Source: Toxoplasma gondii ME49 (taxonomy: Eukaryota; Apicomplexa; Conoidasida; Eucoccidiorida; Sarcocystidae). Taken from it: 64,000 bases of DNA. The position numbers and the translations under genes are program-made. A model generated the notes under the pieces. That model searched no databases, was not told the DNA's origin, and worked only from the letters and a program-made list of their open reading frames with translations. This document shows positions 1 to 11,539 of the stretch, in pieces. The first letter of the stretch is position 1. Each line of letters starts with the position of its first letter. The stretch lies in the NCBI RefSeq assembly GCF_000006565.2, contig NC_031480.1, forward strand, positions 6,911,652 through 6,975,651, in the 5' to 3' direction.

Positions 1-44
1 GTTGTATAGTAATTGAAGGAGAGGATTTCGTGGACTCGCGGAAT

Positions 45-77
45 AGGCGCGCGTGATTGCGGTGACGCGACGCGCTT
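45..77 (+). repeat. Short direct repeat, copy 1 of 2
   Basis: A 33-base G/C-rich segment (starts AGGCGCGCGTGAT, ends ACGCGCTT) recurs at 617-649 with about three mismatches. A similar AATTGA-AAGGA motif lies near both copies (about 10-22 and 692-706), which hints at an old duplication of roughly 0.6-0.7 kb that has otherwise decayed. Confidence 0.6.
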
Positions 78-468
78 CTGTTGTCAGTCACGTAGGACTG
101 TGTGGGTTTGTCGGTGTTGGGCGCAGGCTGTGACAGTAAGGATCAATTCGTGTTTCGTGTCTCCAGGTTGTCGACACTTGCGCAGAGTGGGCGGAGGTGA
201 GAGGTGTGAAATGCGGTGTGTGGTTTCTCGTTTTGCGTGTTGATTTGAGGATGGGGCCGGGGGTTGGTTGTGCGTGAGCGACACTCGATTCGAGGTCAGA
301 CTGGCGATGTGAGGGAACATTTGAGTGGCACGGATAGCGTAGCAGTGCACGCGCTGGGAGCAGGACGACGAGGCGAGGGCAGAGGAGGTGGATTGGCTGG
401 CGAGTGTCGGAATGTGTATGAGAGAGAGTTGCCGTTCTCATATGCGATAGGCGGAAGAGGAGGGAAGC

Positions 469-533
469 GAGAGAGAGAGTGTGTGTGTGAGTCTGTGTGG
501 GTGTGTGTGTGTGAGTCTGTGTGTGTGTGTGTT
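469..533 (+). repeat. GA/GT simple-sequence tract
   Basis: A short GA run passes into interrupted (GT)n. The phrase GTGTGTGTGTGAGTCTGTGTG occurs almost twice in tandem. It accounts for the His/Thr-rich - strand open frames that cross it. Confidence 0.9.
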
Positions 534-616
534 GGGGGAGGGGCGGGTTCGTAGCGGCGGTGTTCGCCAGAACGGTGAACAGGGTTCGTTGCCAGGCAAT
601 CCGTGTGATGCCGACG

Positions 617-649
617 AGGCGCGCGTGATCGCGGAGACGCGACACGCTT
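617..649 (+). repeat. Short direct repeat, copy 2 of 2
   Basis: Second copy of the 33-base segment at 45-77, with the same orientation. Confidence 0.6.
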
Positions 650-3071
650 TGGGTAGAGGGTTCGGACGACGATGATGCGATCATTGTGGTAATTGAGTTG
701 AAGGAATGGGAACCTGATGCATTGTGCGGCTGTGTGTGTCGGGTGCGACAGCGAGTTCATGTCTGTGGTGTTGGTGTCTGGCGTTGGTGTCAGCGGTGCA
801 AATTGGAGACAGTAGAACCGGCAGTGACAACGGTGCTGTGCATGGAGGGGAGGTGAGGATGAGGAATGGTCAGGCAGGTGTAGTGGAGGTTGGGGTGGGT
901 GCCCTTTGTGTATGTGGTTGTTGCTTGTTTTTCGTGAGTTTAACGAGGTGCAGGCCATCGATATTAGTGGGGTTGGAATACAGTCTATTGACGTGGTTGC
1001 ATGTTGCCGTTCCCGTTAAAGATCTTCCGGTGGATGTGTCACTCTTAGTCGGTGAGGCTTTTTGTACATGCTATTGTGTGAGCAAGTGCACTGCGCTATT
1101 GTTTTTGAGCTTCCCGGGCAATATGGCAGGCGACAGGCTTTTGGTCATCCAATCGATGAATCGTTGGGACTCGTCGGGCAGCTGAGGGAGAATGTAGGTT
1201 TGTGACTGGACTTCAAAGGAATGGTTGTCCTTGTTGCTGTCCCGAGCAGAGTTTGTTCCACCCGGTCAAAAAGAAATAGAAACGCACTTCTTGCCGATGC
1301 ATTCCGTGATTGGCACTACGGAAACACACTGACGTCGTTGGTACCTCTTCCCCTGTCGAACATTTGGTCTTGAGGCACATTTAGGGCCCAGCACTGCAGT
1401 CGGAGTTGCCTGATCCTTTAGCAGTAGCATTCGCCGAGCCTCAGTGCACTGTCTGCTGGCTGCGGGACGATGTCGGACCACAAATGTTAGCGTCCAACAT
1501 TCCGCGTAAAACCGAGTTGAACTGTTGACGATTCCCATCTACGTTGAAAATGGCTTCACTGCCACGAACCTGGGATGCGGAACCAATGCTCTACAGGAGG
1601 CACCCGCACGATATTTCCCAAACAGACTACGGGATGTTTCCCATGCTAGCTTCACAGGCCTCGTCGCTGCTGACCACGTCTGCTGCCGTGACCCCGTTCG
1701 CGGTTGGCTGACCTCTCAACAGAAAAGCCGTGATGCATAGCAAACTGACTTCATCTGATATATTGCACGGTTCACACAAGATACACGACGAGAAAAGGAA
1801 ATTCTTCATCTGGATATGGTTTTGCTGTGTTCTCTGTCTGTAGCTGATAGTCACGATAGCAGTTTTCGTAAGTCCAACTGTCCACACAGTGAGTTCGGGG
1901 CTTTTGTGCTGGTAGTGAACGCAAGTGTACCTGTAGTTAAGCGACTAGTGAAGAAAGCCACTGCAACACATGCGTATACACGGCACAACACCGGCATGCC
2001 ACGGCCTGGGCAAGCCCGTTGATACATAAAAGGATTTTCTTTCGCACATGATGGCTTCCAATGGTCGGAAATGGGAAGCGATAGTACCAATGGGGGCCGT
2101 ACCATGTGCTCGAGAAAGAGGTTAGTGTGCGCGCTGGCGTCACGTCAGAACTTTGTGTGCAACTGGAAATACATCGTGGTTGCGCTACCCATACGGTGAT
2201 TTGGCAGCCTGTCTTTCACTGTGCAGACAGCTTCGTGGTGCCAAGTTCGGCAATACACGCCTTCATCGACTGTCATCTAGGACAGCCTGCTCGGCTTTAC
2301 AGGTTACTGCGTTGGTAAGAACCATGAATATGTTGCGTTCTTGCTGACTGCCTCGTTTGAGTTCTGGTCTATCCGGTGATGAGCGGCTGCAGGCAAACAG
2401 CTTTCCAACGCCATCCGTGCAACAAACGTGATGCGACGCGTGCTCCGCTAGCCTCTAGCATGCGTTACTCAAACTGATAGCCCCGTTCGATTGCGAAGTA
2501 CCGGTCTGGTAGCATTTCTACGCAGCTGTGATGTTGGACGTCTGAGTGCGCTCTGTGATGCATCGGGATCCCTCCAAAAAGTAAACACTGCCTACCAGCT
2601 CAGCTGATAGCAACATATGAATGATGTTGAGAGAATTCTACAATGCGGATCCGTCACGCCGAGGCCGGGCTCCCGAGAGTCTGAGTTGTGTTTCTTTCTA
2701 ATACTGGATTGTTTGGGTTGTCTGTCGCCTCTTGACTCTACCCAGCCACTCTGACTTCGATAGTGATTGGTGTGAGTGTCCAAAGTAAGAACACGAGTAC
2801 CATTCATGTAGTGGATGCGCCAGACACCTACCGTCAAAAATGCTGCCGCAACTGCGCTATCGTGAAGTGCCATACAAACCAATATTCGGTAGGTCAGCTG
2901 CATGTGCCGGTGCGTGTAAACGTCAAGGGAGGGGGTTTGTTTTTGAGTATCGGCAATTGTGTTCTAGCAACAAACTCCGTAGGCTTGTGCTGACTCCACA
3001 TTGAATGTAGCTCATGTCGCTGCGTCCGTAACTAAACGTTCTCGGCGATGTCGCTACGAATTGTCGACCTT

Positions 3072-3170
3072 TGTTTTTATGTGACTAATAGGCGCTCACA
3101 CGGACGGTAGGTTGCTAGTGTAGTTTGTCCGTTAGTTGACGAAGCGCTTCCAGCATACTCCTTCTTTCTC
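3072..3170 (+). repeat. Imperfect direct repeat, copy 1 of 2
   Basis: About 100 bases recur about 188 bases downstream at 3260-3358. Shared landmarks in order are TTTATGTGACTAA, AGGCGCTCA, GGTAGGTTGCTA, TGTAGTTT, GCTTC-GGCATACT and a TCTCTCG end. The copies are roughly 80% alike by eye. I do not recognise the element. Confidence 0.75.
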
Positions 3171-3259
3171 TCGAGAGTCTTGATTGCACCGTGATGATCA
3201 TAACCTTGTAGCTTAATCGTGCACGGCAGGTGGGGATGGACCTGACGTGTGCTGACCAT

Positions 3260-3358
3260 TGTGTTTATGTGACTAACAGGCGCTCATACGAAAGGTAGGT
3301 TGCTATTAGATATTGTAGTTTATTTTTTGAAGTGCTTCTGGCATACTAGTTCTCTCGC
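3260..3358 (+). repeat. Imperfect direct repeat, copy 2 of 2
   Basis: Second copy of the segment at 3072-3170; same strand, small indels. Confidence 0.75.
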
Positions 3359-4691
3359 CCATCCCCAGGTGAATGTCTTCTTGGAACGGCACGCTCGAAG
3401 TCATGTAGCTGAGGAACTTGGCCGGTTTCCACTGTTCGGCGGTGCTGGTAGGCGGTGACGCGCTATGCGGCTAATGCCGAGATGCCAAGTCGACTACCGC
3501 TATTCGTGTCAAAAAAGAATATGCGAATGAGAAGCGGCAGCCTGCTAGCCGCACCTATGTGTGCGTGAAGGATGGAAAAAACCACTTGCAGTGATTCGCT
3601 CGCTTTTCTCGTGGTCCATTCTCTTGTGGTGATGATTCGCAATCTAAGGTCACCCGTGTGTGTCCGTTGATTTTGCACGTCTTGTTTTGTGTAGTCAATA
3701 GGGCAGACCTATAGGAAAAACGTGAGAAACGCAACATGCGCCCGCTTCGGGAAGCATTCATTATGCCCAATCGTTTAAAAACATGTCAGTGTCATTTGCA
3801 CACGGCATATGTAAATGGCACGCTACCTTCAGGATGGATTCATGTTAGTGTCACGCCACGTAACAAGGAGTGTCGTGCGGCCCGGCCTACTGGCACTCGA
3901 TCGAAGACGGCCGTAAAAGACACGTTTGTTTGCGCCTATATCTGCATAACTCTTTTCGATGAATACGTACGGAGCTGCGACCGCTTGAAATCCCAAGAGC
4001 GTGGGATATGGGTAGGCAAAGCCCAAGTAGCCTCGCCAACGGTTTACTCGTTCGTGTAATCGTATGAAAGTTTATTCTCCCGGACGTTGCGGCAGCTGTT
4101 GGCTGCCACCAATTATTCCGTTTGGTGCTCAAGCCAGGCATGTTCTTATCTCGAAGGAATGACAACCTCCACTTGTGCCAGCCCCTGCCGGGTGTGTAAA
4201 GCGCGCCCTTTCGCGGCACCGGCCTGCAGTCTCTAGACGTCCTCGAGCTGTGCGTGTAGATGGTTGCATGCCAGCGACACGTCGCAAGTGTGCGCCGCGG
4301 GGCAGCAAAATTTGCGACCGGTACCAGTGCGGAAGCGACAGGACGGATGCTACTGCAGGGGATGCAGGGCCGTCCGTTGTGGTGTCAGTGGAGGTATTGA
4401 GAGATTTGCTGTATGTGTTGGATAGACAGGTCACCTGTGCGTGACAATGGCTAATGCTGGTGGCGTGAGAGTTTCACGTGTTCTCTGCTTGGCATTTTGT
4501 AGCGGGCAGTAGGTGACAGGTGGATCGTCGGTAGCTGAAGAGGGTGGCGAGTGAATGCGTGCCAAATTGACTTGGTTCGGGTTTGCACAAGCTGGTGCTG
4601 CGGCTATGGGGGGGGTCCAGAGGTTGGGAGACGCTGCTGGTGTGACTAGATTGGCTGTTATGGAGGATGCTGGGCCATAATTGCCGGTGTC

Positions 4692-4718
4692 GTGTGTGTG
4701 TGTGTGTGCGTGTGTGCT
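4692..4718 (+). repeat. (GT)n simple repeat
   Basis: Interrupted GT dinucleotide run at the point where other class II sub-units carry a GTGTTTGTGTGTTTGTGTG phrase. It looks like local expansion of a GT-rich part of the sub-unit. Confidence 0.85.
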
Positions 4719-5060
4719 TGTGTTTGCGGCGTTGTCTATCTTGCATCGGGTTGCGCTGCAGAATGGAGAGGGTCAGCGTCGGAGGGAATGATCTTGCGAG
4801 AGCAGGAGCCGATTTTGGCTTGATACGTCTGAGGTCACAACGTGGCGTCTGTGACAGGAGAAGAAGGTAAGCTATACTGTGGAGCGATGGCAGGGAGTGG
4901 CATTTGGTGGCAATCGAAGACTGTGGAGCGAGAGCGCTTTTGCTGGGTCAGCAGCGTGAATGCAGAGTTGAACAAAGGTTCGTGTGTTGGCTGGGGTTGT
5001 ACTTCACTAGCGATGGTGAATGCTTAGCTCGAGGCTGTTGCTTTTCGACTCATTAACGGT

Positions 5061-5628
5061 GGCTTCGAGATATCGTGTGTTTGATGCTTGGTGATTTGGA
5101 ACAGGTGGTAGGTGACAGATAGATGATCGATGCCTGAGGAGTGTGGCGAGCGAATGTGCTCCCAAATGGCCGGGTCAAGGCTTCCGCAAGACCGGAACCT
5201 CCGCGAGGTGGGAGGCCCAGACTGTGCGATGCCCTGTAGGAATGACTGGGAGTTCGCGTTCTTGTGGAGGACGCGAAATCGTGCTGGTCGTTGGTGTTTG
5301 TGTGTTTGTGTGTGTCTGAGCGCCTGGCGTTGTATGTTTTGTGCTGTTCGGTGCGCTTCAGGAGGGCGATAGCCATGGCTAGAGAATCTACTGCAGGCGG
5401 GGGGAGGTGGCGTTTCTGCTTCTATGCTTTTGCGGTCACAACGTGGCGTGTGGGGCAGGAGGAGAAGGTGAGCCATCCCCGTGGAGGGGTGCCAGCGTGT
5501 GGCGTCATGTGGCTACTCGAGTTTGAATAGTGAGGTGCCTGTGCGGGGTCCGCAGTGGGAATCCAGAGTTGCTGGAAGGTTCTCGAGGAGTTTTGGGCTG
5601 TATCCTGTGTAGTGGTGGGGAGTGGAGG
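5061..5628 (+). repeat. Tandem duplication inside cluster A, copy 1
   Basis: Nearly identical to 5973-6540 at an offset of exactly 912 bases. Substitutions are few (for example GTGTTTGATG against GCGTTTGATG). The open frames on both strands are therefore shared by the two copies, which says nothing about selection. Confidence 0.9.
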
Positions 5629-5972
5629 TACCGGGGGGCTGTTGTTGTTCGTCTAGATGGCCGTGTGTATCACTGTTCATGTGCGAGGCTGCAGGCCGTT
5701 GCCATGTGTGCGTCGCGCATTCTCCCGGCATCGGCCTCAATCTGTAGTTGTCCTGGAGCTGTGGGTGTCGGTGGTTGGACGCCAGCGACACATCAGCAGT
5801 GTGTGCTGAGGGGCAGCGCACGTGCATCGGCCAACTGTGCAGGAGCAACGGAAACGATGGATCTGCAGGGGATACAGGGCGGTCCGTTGTGAGGCAGGTG
5901 GTGGTGTTGGGAGGTTTGTTGTTTGCGTCGGATGTACGTGCGGAACTGTCTGTGGCGACAGCTGATGCGTGT

Positions 5973-6540
5973 GGCTTCGAGATATCGTGCGTTTGATGCT
6001 TGGTGATTTGGAACAGGTGGTAGGCGACAGATAGACGATCGATGCCTGAGACGTGTAGCGAGCGAATGTGCTCCCAAATGGCCGGGTCAAGGCTTCCGCA
6101 AGACCGGAACCTCCGCGAGGTGGGAGGCCCAGACTGTGCGATGCCCTGTAGGAATGACTGGGAGTTCGCGTTCTTGTGGAGGACGCGAAATCGTGCTGGT
6201 CATTGGTGTTTGTGTGTTTGTGTGTGTCTGAGCGCCTGGCGTTGTATGTTTTGTGCTGTTCGGTGCGCTTCAGGAGGGCGATAGCCATGGCTAGAGAATC
6301 TACTGCAGGCGGGGGGAGGTGGCGTTTCTGCTTCTATGCTTTTGCGGTCACAACGTGGCGTGTGGGGCAGGAGGAGAAGGTGAGCCATCCCCGTGGAGGG
6401 GTGCCAGCGTGTGGCGTCATGTGGCTACTCGAGTTTGAATAGTGAGGTGCCTGTGCGGGGTCCGCAGTGGGAATCCAGAGTCGCTGGAAGGTTCTCGAGG
6501 AGTTTCGGGCTGTATCCTGTGTAGTGATGGGGAGTGGAGG
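5973..6540 (+). repeat. Tandem duplication inside cluster A, copy 2
   Basis: Second copy of 5061-5628. Sequence from about 6501 on (GTTTCGGGC version) reappears at 13062 in cluster B, while the 5590-5897 version reappears at 12022-12329, so both alleles of this sub-unit were copied into cluster B. Confidence 0.9.
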
Positions 6541-7404
6541 TGCGGGGGGTTGCTCTACGGGAGAATGACGGTGTGCATCAGTGTCCACGTGCGAGCCTGC
6601 CGGCCGCTGTCGTCTGTCGGTCGGGCTCTGTCGCGGCGCCCGCCTGGAGTGTCTAGAGGTGCTGGAGCTGTGGGTGTCGGTGGTTGTGTCCCAGCGACTG
6701 GTCGCCTGTGTCTGCGAGAGGCGGCGCAGTTTCGACCGAGAGCAGTGCACAAGCAGCGGAACGGAAACACATACAGCTGCAGGGGATGCATAACGGTCCG
6801 TGGTGATGCGGATGCAGGTGTTTGGAGGTTTGCCGCATGCGTTGGATATCCCTGTGAGGCTGTGGGTGGCGATGACTAATGAGGCTGGGTTGAGTAATTC
6901 GTGTGTTCGATGCTTGGCTTTTTCGATTAGCCGGTAGGCGGCAGATGGCTAGTCGGTGCCTGACGAGGGTGACGGATGAATGTGGGCTAAAATGAGTAGT
7001 TCGGGCTTCGCACAAGCAAGGACCGCCTCGAGGCGGAAGGTCCAGGGGGAAGGGGACGCGGCAGATATGGCTGGGACTGCGTGTGGTGTGAAGGGCTAGA
7101 TGGAAGTGTGGCCGTCTCCGTGCCGGATAACATGTCTGCAACTACGTTTCATGTTGCCAGCGATAGTCCCAGCATTGCTACCGTGGAGGGTCGCCATCGC
7201 GCCCGAACTGGAGACGGAACATCCTCGTCGAGAATCAGGCGTGCTGCGAATGTTTGCGCTTGTATTGAGTTACTGGGATAGCGCTGCCGTGTGTGTAGTT
7301 CGGCACTACCATCATGCGACGAATGAAGGATGAACATGAATGATAATCATGGTAGCATTGTTTCAGGCCGTCGCGCTTAGTGACACATGGGATCACCATT
7401 CGTA

Positions 7405-8826
7405 CGTCGATACCTCGGAGCGTATGTGCACGTTTTCTGTGGCTGAGTCACTTGGGTGGCTGAAGGCAATGCACGTTGATGGCGCTGCCCATTCATCGAG
7501 ACTAGGCTCGCGAAGCATTGCTGTCGCCTGACGAGACTACGCTGCCATAGCGATTCTTGGTGTTCAGTGAAGGCGGGTAGGGGATGCCAAGAATCTTGGT
7601 GGCCTTTGGGATCGGTAGGTGGAGGAAGGCTGGAAGGCGCGAGAATGTGTACACACACGCGTCGGGGCAGCGTCTGGAGGTTCCCCAGTACTTCGGGTCG
7701 TCCGTAGCATGTCGAGTACTGTTATGCTAATGGGCGTTTGTGCCGTGTATTGTACTCTTATGCGGCAACTATTCAGAGCTGCGTGGTTGCCCACGGAAAC
7801 GCGTTGCTGCGGTCTCCGTGTGGCCCCCGGCCTTTCATCTGAGTATCGGTGCATTATGTGCAATCGGTGAGGATGGCGAATGTGAGGGGCGCGAGGGGGG
7901 CCGGTGACCGTGTTGTCGTGACGCCTGGAGGGGAGTGTGTTCCGTGGATTCGTCGCTAGCTCTGTTGCAAGTGCTGCTGGATCCAGCCGGCACCTGGCCG
8001 GAGAGAAGGCTCGATTTGTGAACCACGTTGCCCTGGCGGGGGTTGCAAAGAATGGCTTTCTGTGGTCGACGGCTTATGCGGACGCCTTTGTGGTTCGGTC
8101 GGTTTCCACGAACAACACGTAGGGATGGTGTTGTCAAACTGCACGTGGCACTTTATGGGTCTGTTATTGTGTCTTGGAATGAGGGTCGCTCGGGCATGCC
8201 TTACATGACCGTGTCACTAGCAAAATGACAAGCCGCGGTAGTTTGCATCTCATCGCCCAGCGCATGGTGGGAGCGAATTGGGTTGATGGGCTGCGCACCG
8301 TGGCTGCAGCAGGGAAGGTGTGGTGTGGTGTGCAGCGTTCCGCCGCACTGTTCTCGTTGTAACGGTGCCACAATCATGTAGTCTCAGAAAGTGAGGCAGC
8401 TGCCGTCGCGCTGAAATGACCAACTTTGTCCTAGAGCGTCATGCTCGGTTGTTTATCCGCGTACATTATGTTGACGCCAGCCCGGGTATGACGAGGCATT
8501 GTATGAATTAGTGGCCCTGGTGGCCACGGTCGCGCCGCGGAAGCACCCGGTATATGTCGGTGCATTGCTCATGCAGTGGCTCACGGGCATAGTAGCGTAG
8601 TTGTGAATGGCAGATGTCTGTCGGTTGTCACCCGACGCCTTCTTGGTGACCAGTGGAGGTAAACGGAGGATAAACGGCAACACTAAGTGCGGTAGACGTT
8701 AGCCTAGATGCGTGCCCTGTGCTCCATCAGCATGAAGCGCTACACGGAAAGCTGGGTGAATGGGCGGCACGACGTAGAGATGTTTCGCATGCATGGTCGT
8801 GTTGAGGGAGAAGGTTAGGGTGCGTA
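7405..8826 (+). repeat. Array unit 1 (alpha module)
   Basis: First recognisable class I unit, about 270 bases shorter than the rest because box A runs almost straight into box C near 7430, so the B-box stretch is missing. Box D is near 7920, box E near 8100, an alpha-type module at about 8120-8340, box F near 8345 and box G near 8720. All frames carry stops; the longest fragments are under 100 codons. Confidence 0.75.
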
Positions 8827-10522
8827 GATCGACACTTGGGAGCTTTTCGATGTCTGTTGTTTTCACTCCGGGTTCTGTGGCGATATCTGCCGCACAACGG
8901 ACATCGAGTCTCGTGTCGATGCTCCCTGCTGGGCCGTCCACCCGTGCGGCGTTTTAGCATAGTCCCTGACCTGCCTGGTGGCCTGCTCTAGGATCTCCGG
9001 CGGTAACGGGTGGCTGTAGAATTGCCTGTGACGGCCGAGATGCTGTGCAAGTGATGTTGGAATAACACATAGTGTTAGCGACGGAGGCGGATGCTTGAAT
9101 GTGATGACGTCACGTACTCCGAGAGTGTCAGACGCAGTGGGAACGTTTGGGGCACGTTTTCTATGGTTGGGCGACGTGGATGGCTGGAGGCAGTGGATGT
9201 GGATGGCTCTGCCCATTCATCTAGCCTATCCTCGCAAATCGTTGCAGTGGCCTGACCTGACTATGCCGGCGTATTGACTGTGCGTTCACGTAAAGTGGGT
9301 AGGCGACCTCACGCGAACCGCTGCCCGTGGGAATTATTGTGGCGCAGAAGGGCTGGAGGACGTTAGAGTGTATACTTCCAACATTCGCAGCAGCTGCTCG
9401 CGGTTGCATGCTACTTCGCGTCCTCGGTAGCATGCCGAGTACTTGCGTGTTCAGGTGCCTTTGTGTGGTGTATTGGACAGACATGAGGCTTCTATTCAGA
9501 GGTGCAGGAATGCCAGGGGCAGCACGTTCTTTTAGACTGCATGTCGTCCCCGACTCAACGCCGGAGTTCCGGTGCGTTAAGTGCAGTCGGTGAGGATGGT
9601 GAATGTAGGGGGCGGGGAAGGAGCCGGTGACTGTGTTGCCTTGACGCCTAGAATGGAATGTGTTGCATGACGGTGTCGCCGGCGCTGTTGCGTATGCTGG
9701 TGCATGCAGTCGGCTTCCAGCAGGGGATAAGGGCTCGATTTGTGGTCCATGTGGCCCTGTCGGGGGCCGCGACGAATTATTTGCTGTGGTCGACTGTTAA
9801 TGTCAACACTTTGGTGTTTTGCTCCATTTTCAGACACAGCTAGTAGGAATGGCATTGCATGGCCGCATGAGAATTCGGGTAAGCAGTAGTCGGCATAGAG
9901 AGATTGACGTTGACGGGGTGCAGGCTTGCGGAGTGTTCGACAAAGTGAGCGTGGAGCCGACCGCTTTTCCTGTTTGCGTGCATCGCGAATATGGGGACGG
10001 AAGTGAAATATTTGGCACGGGCCACTAGCTGATCGGAGAAACGGCGAGGTTCCTACTCCCAGCAGCGTTCCACTGTGTCGTCCTCTGTTTAACGATGCCA
10101 CCGTCCTTCAGCTTCAGTTGGTATGCAAATGCAGGCTGTTGCTGCACTCCGATGACTACCCCCGTACTGGGATGTGAAGCTCAGTTTTGGTTACGTGCCT
10201 TTCATGCAGATGTTCGCGCTAGTAAAACCAGGCATGGCGAGAAAATAGCGCTCGTTGTGTCCACCAACCTGCCAAGAGGGCAGCATTCATGTTGTCCGAG
10301 AAAGCTCCACGCATCGCTTCACAGGAATAGTAGCGTAGTGGTTAATAGCAGATGGCTGTCGGCTGCCGCCACGCCTCTGCGTTGACCAAGGAGGTTAGCT
10401 CGGGCGTGTGTCCAGTGCTCCTCTAGTATTTAGTGCTATACGGAATGCTGGATCAAATGATGGCACGATGTAGGGGTGTTTCACACACACGGTCGTGTTG
10501 AGGGAGAAGGCCAGGGTACGTA
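8827..10522 (+). repeat. Array unit 2 (gamma-prime module)
   Basis: Full-length unit (1696 bases) with boxes A-G in order. Its module and following stretch, 9831-10345, are almost identical to 16701-17213 in unit 5, whereas the first 700 bases of the two units are clearly diverged. The module has the TTTGGCACGG landmark of the gamma group. Confidence 0.85.
9831..10345 (+). repeat. Near-identical dispersed copy of 16701-17213
   Basis: About 515 bases match 16701-17213 with only scattered differences, one of them a 2-base indel (GATCGGAGAAAC against GATCGGAAAC). Offset is 6870 bases, close to the spacing between units 2 and 5. Similarity drops at both ends, which fits gene conversion or an older block duplication overwritten at its edges. 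Confidence 0.85.
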
Positions 10523-11539
10523 GATCGACACATGGGAGCTTTTACTGGTTGTTGTTTTCGCACCCGTGCCTGTCGCTGTGTGTGCCACACGAATTGTGTG
10601 GATGCATGCGCCAGTACTCCGTGGTGGGCCGGCTACCAGTGCAGCGTGTTAGTGCAATTGCTGCTTGGGCGAGGGGCTTGTCTCGTGGTCTCCGCCGGTA
10701 ACGATTGGTCGTCGGATTGCATGTGATGGCCCCGATGCAGCACAAGTGAAGTTGGAGTGATTTCCCATAGTGCGGCCGGACATGGCGAATGCTTGCATCT
10801 GGTGATGAGATTTGTTCTCGGGGACTTAGAGGCAGTGATGGCGTGTGAGACACGTTTTCCATGGTAAAGGCGTGTGACTAACGGGAGGCAAGGGAGGCGC
10901 AGCATGTTGCCCGTTCGTCGAGACTCGTCACGAGAATTGTTGCTACCGTGTGGCTCACTCTCTCAGTTGCGGCGTTTCATGGGATTCCTGAAAAGATGGT
11001 AGGCAATCCCAAGCCTCCCAGCGACATTGGGCATCAGAATGGTGGAGGGCTGTAGGGACCTACAATGTTTCCACCCGCTGCGGCAGCTACTGGCAGTTGC
11101 ACGCTGCTTCGCGTCCTCGCTAGCATATCGAGTACCTGCGCGTTCATGTATTTGTGTGAGATCTATTGTGTTGGAGCATAAACGCTATTCAGAATTTCAA
11201 AGGTGCCGACAGAAACGCGTTGGCGTTCACCGCGCCTGGCCCCCGATATCACACCTGAATTCAGGAGTGACAAGTGCAATCAACGAGGATGGCAAGTGAT
11301 GGGGTGGAGGAGGGGGCAGGTATTGGTTGCGTCTTGGCGCCCAAAAGGGAGAACTTTGCATGACGGCTTCGCTGGTGCAGTTGCCAGTGCTCCAGGATCC
11401 AGCCCGTCCTTTGACGGATAGAAGGGCTAGATTTATGAACGATGGTGCCCTGTCGGGGCGCTGCGAAGAATGATTTGATGTTGCCGACTGCTGATGAGGG
11501 CGCCTTGTTGGTTTGGTGTGTCTCCAGAAACAACTGGTG

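Larger units (their letters stand above)
1..4180. other. Non-array flank without recognisable genes
   Basis: I see none of the array boxes A-G and none of the class II landmarks in this stretch. The open frames are short and unrecognised. The longest are two - strand frames (88-684 and 296-958) that read the GA/GT tract as His/Thr/Pro-rich low-complexity peptide, so I do not call them genes. The only internal structure I can support is the simple-sequence tract and two short direct-repeat pairs, listed separately. It may be the edge of the array, or an older and more decayed part of it. Confidence 0.5.
4180..7290 (+). repeat. Class II cluster A (about 0.9-kb sub-units)
   Basis: First block of the second repeat type. 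A landmark around CTAGAGGTCCTCGAGCTGTG appears in diverged form near 4222, 5731 and 6640. The last two are 909 bases apart. The first interval is longer because it contains a shortened sub-unit (about 4740-5060) joined to the next. 5061-5628 repeats at 5973-6540 with a constant 912-base offset. The block ends in a segment with the GACAACATGTCTGC-like landmark near 7120-7140 that also closes the other clusters. Frames are broken throughout and I recognise no protein. Confidence 0.75.

Noticed and set aside
88..958. Two - strand frames of 198 and 220 codons
   Set aside because: They overlap each other in different frames and translate the GA/GT tract as His/Thr/Pro-rich low-complexity peptide. 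No domain and no support in neighbouring sequence.
5024..6288. - strand frames of 150 and 183 codons in class II
   Set aside because: Repeated only because the 912-base sub-unit is repeated. Diverged sub-units (clusters C-F) do not keep them.
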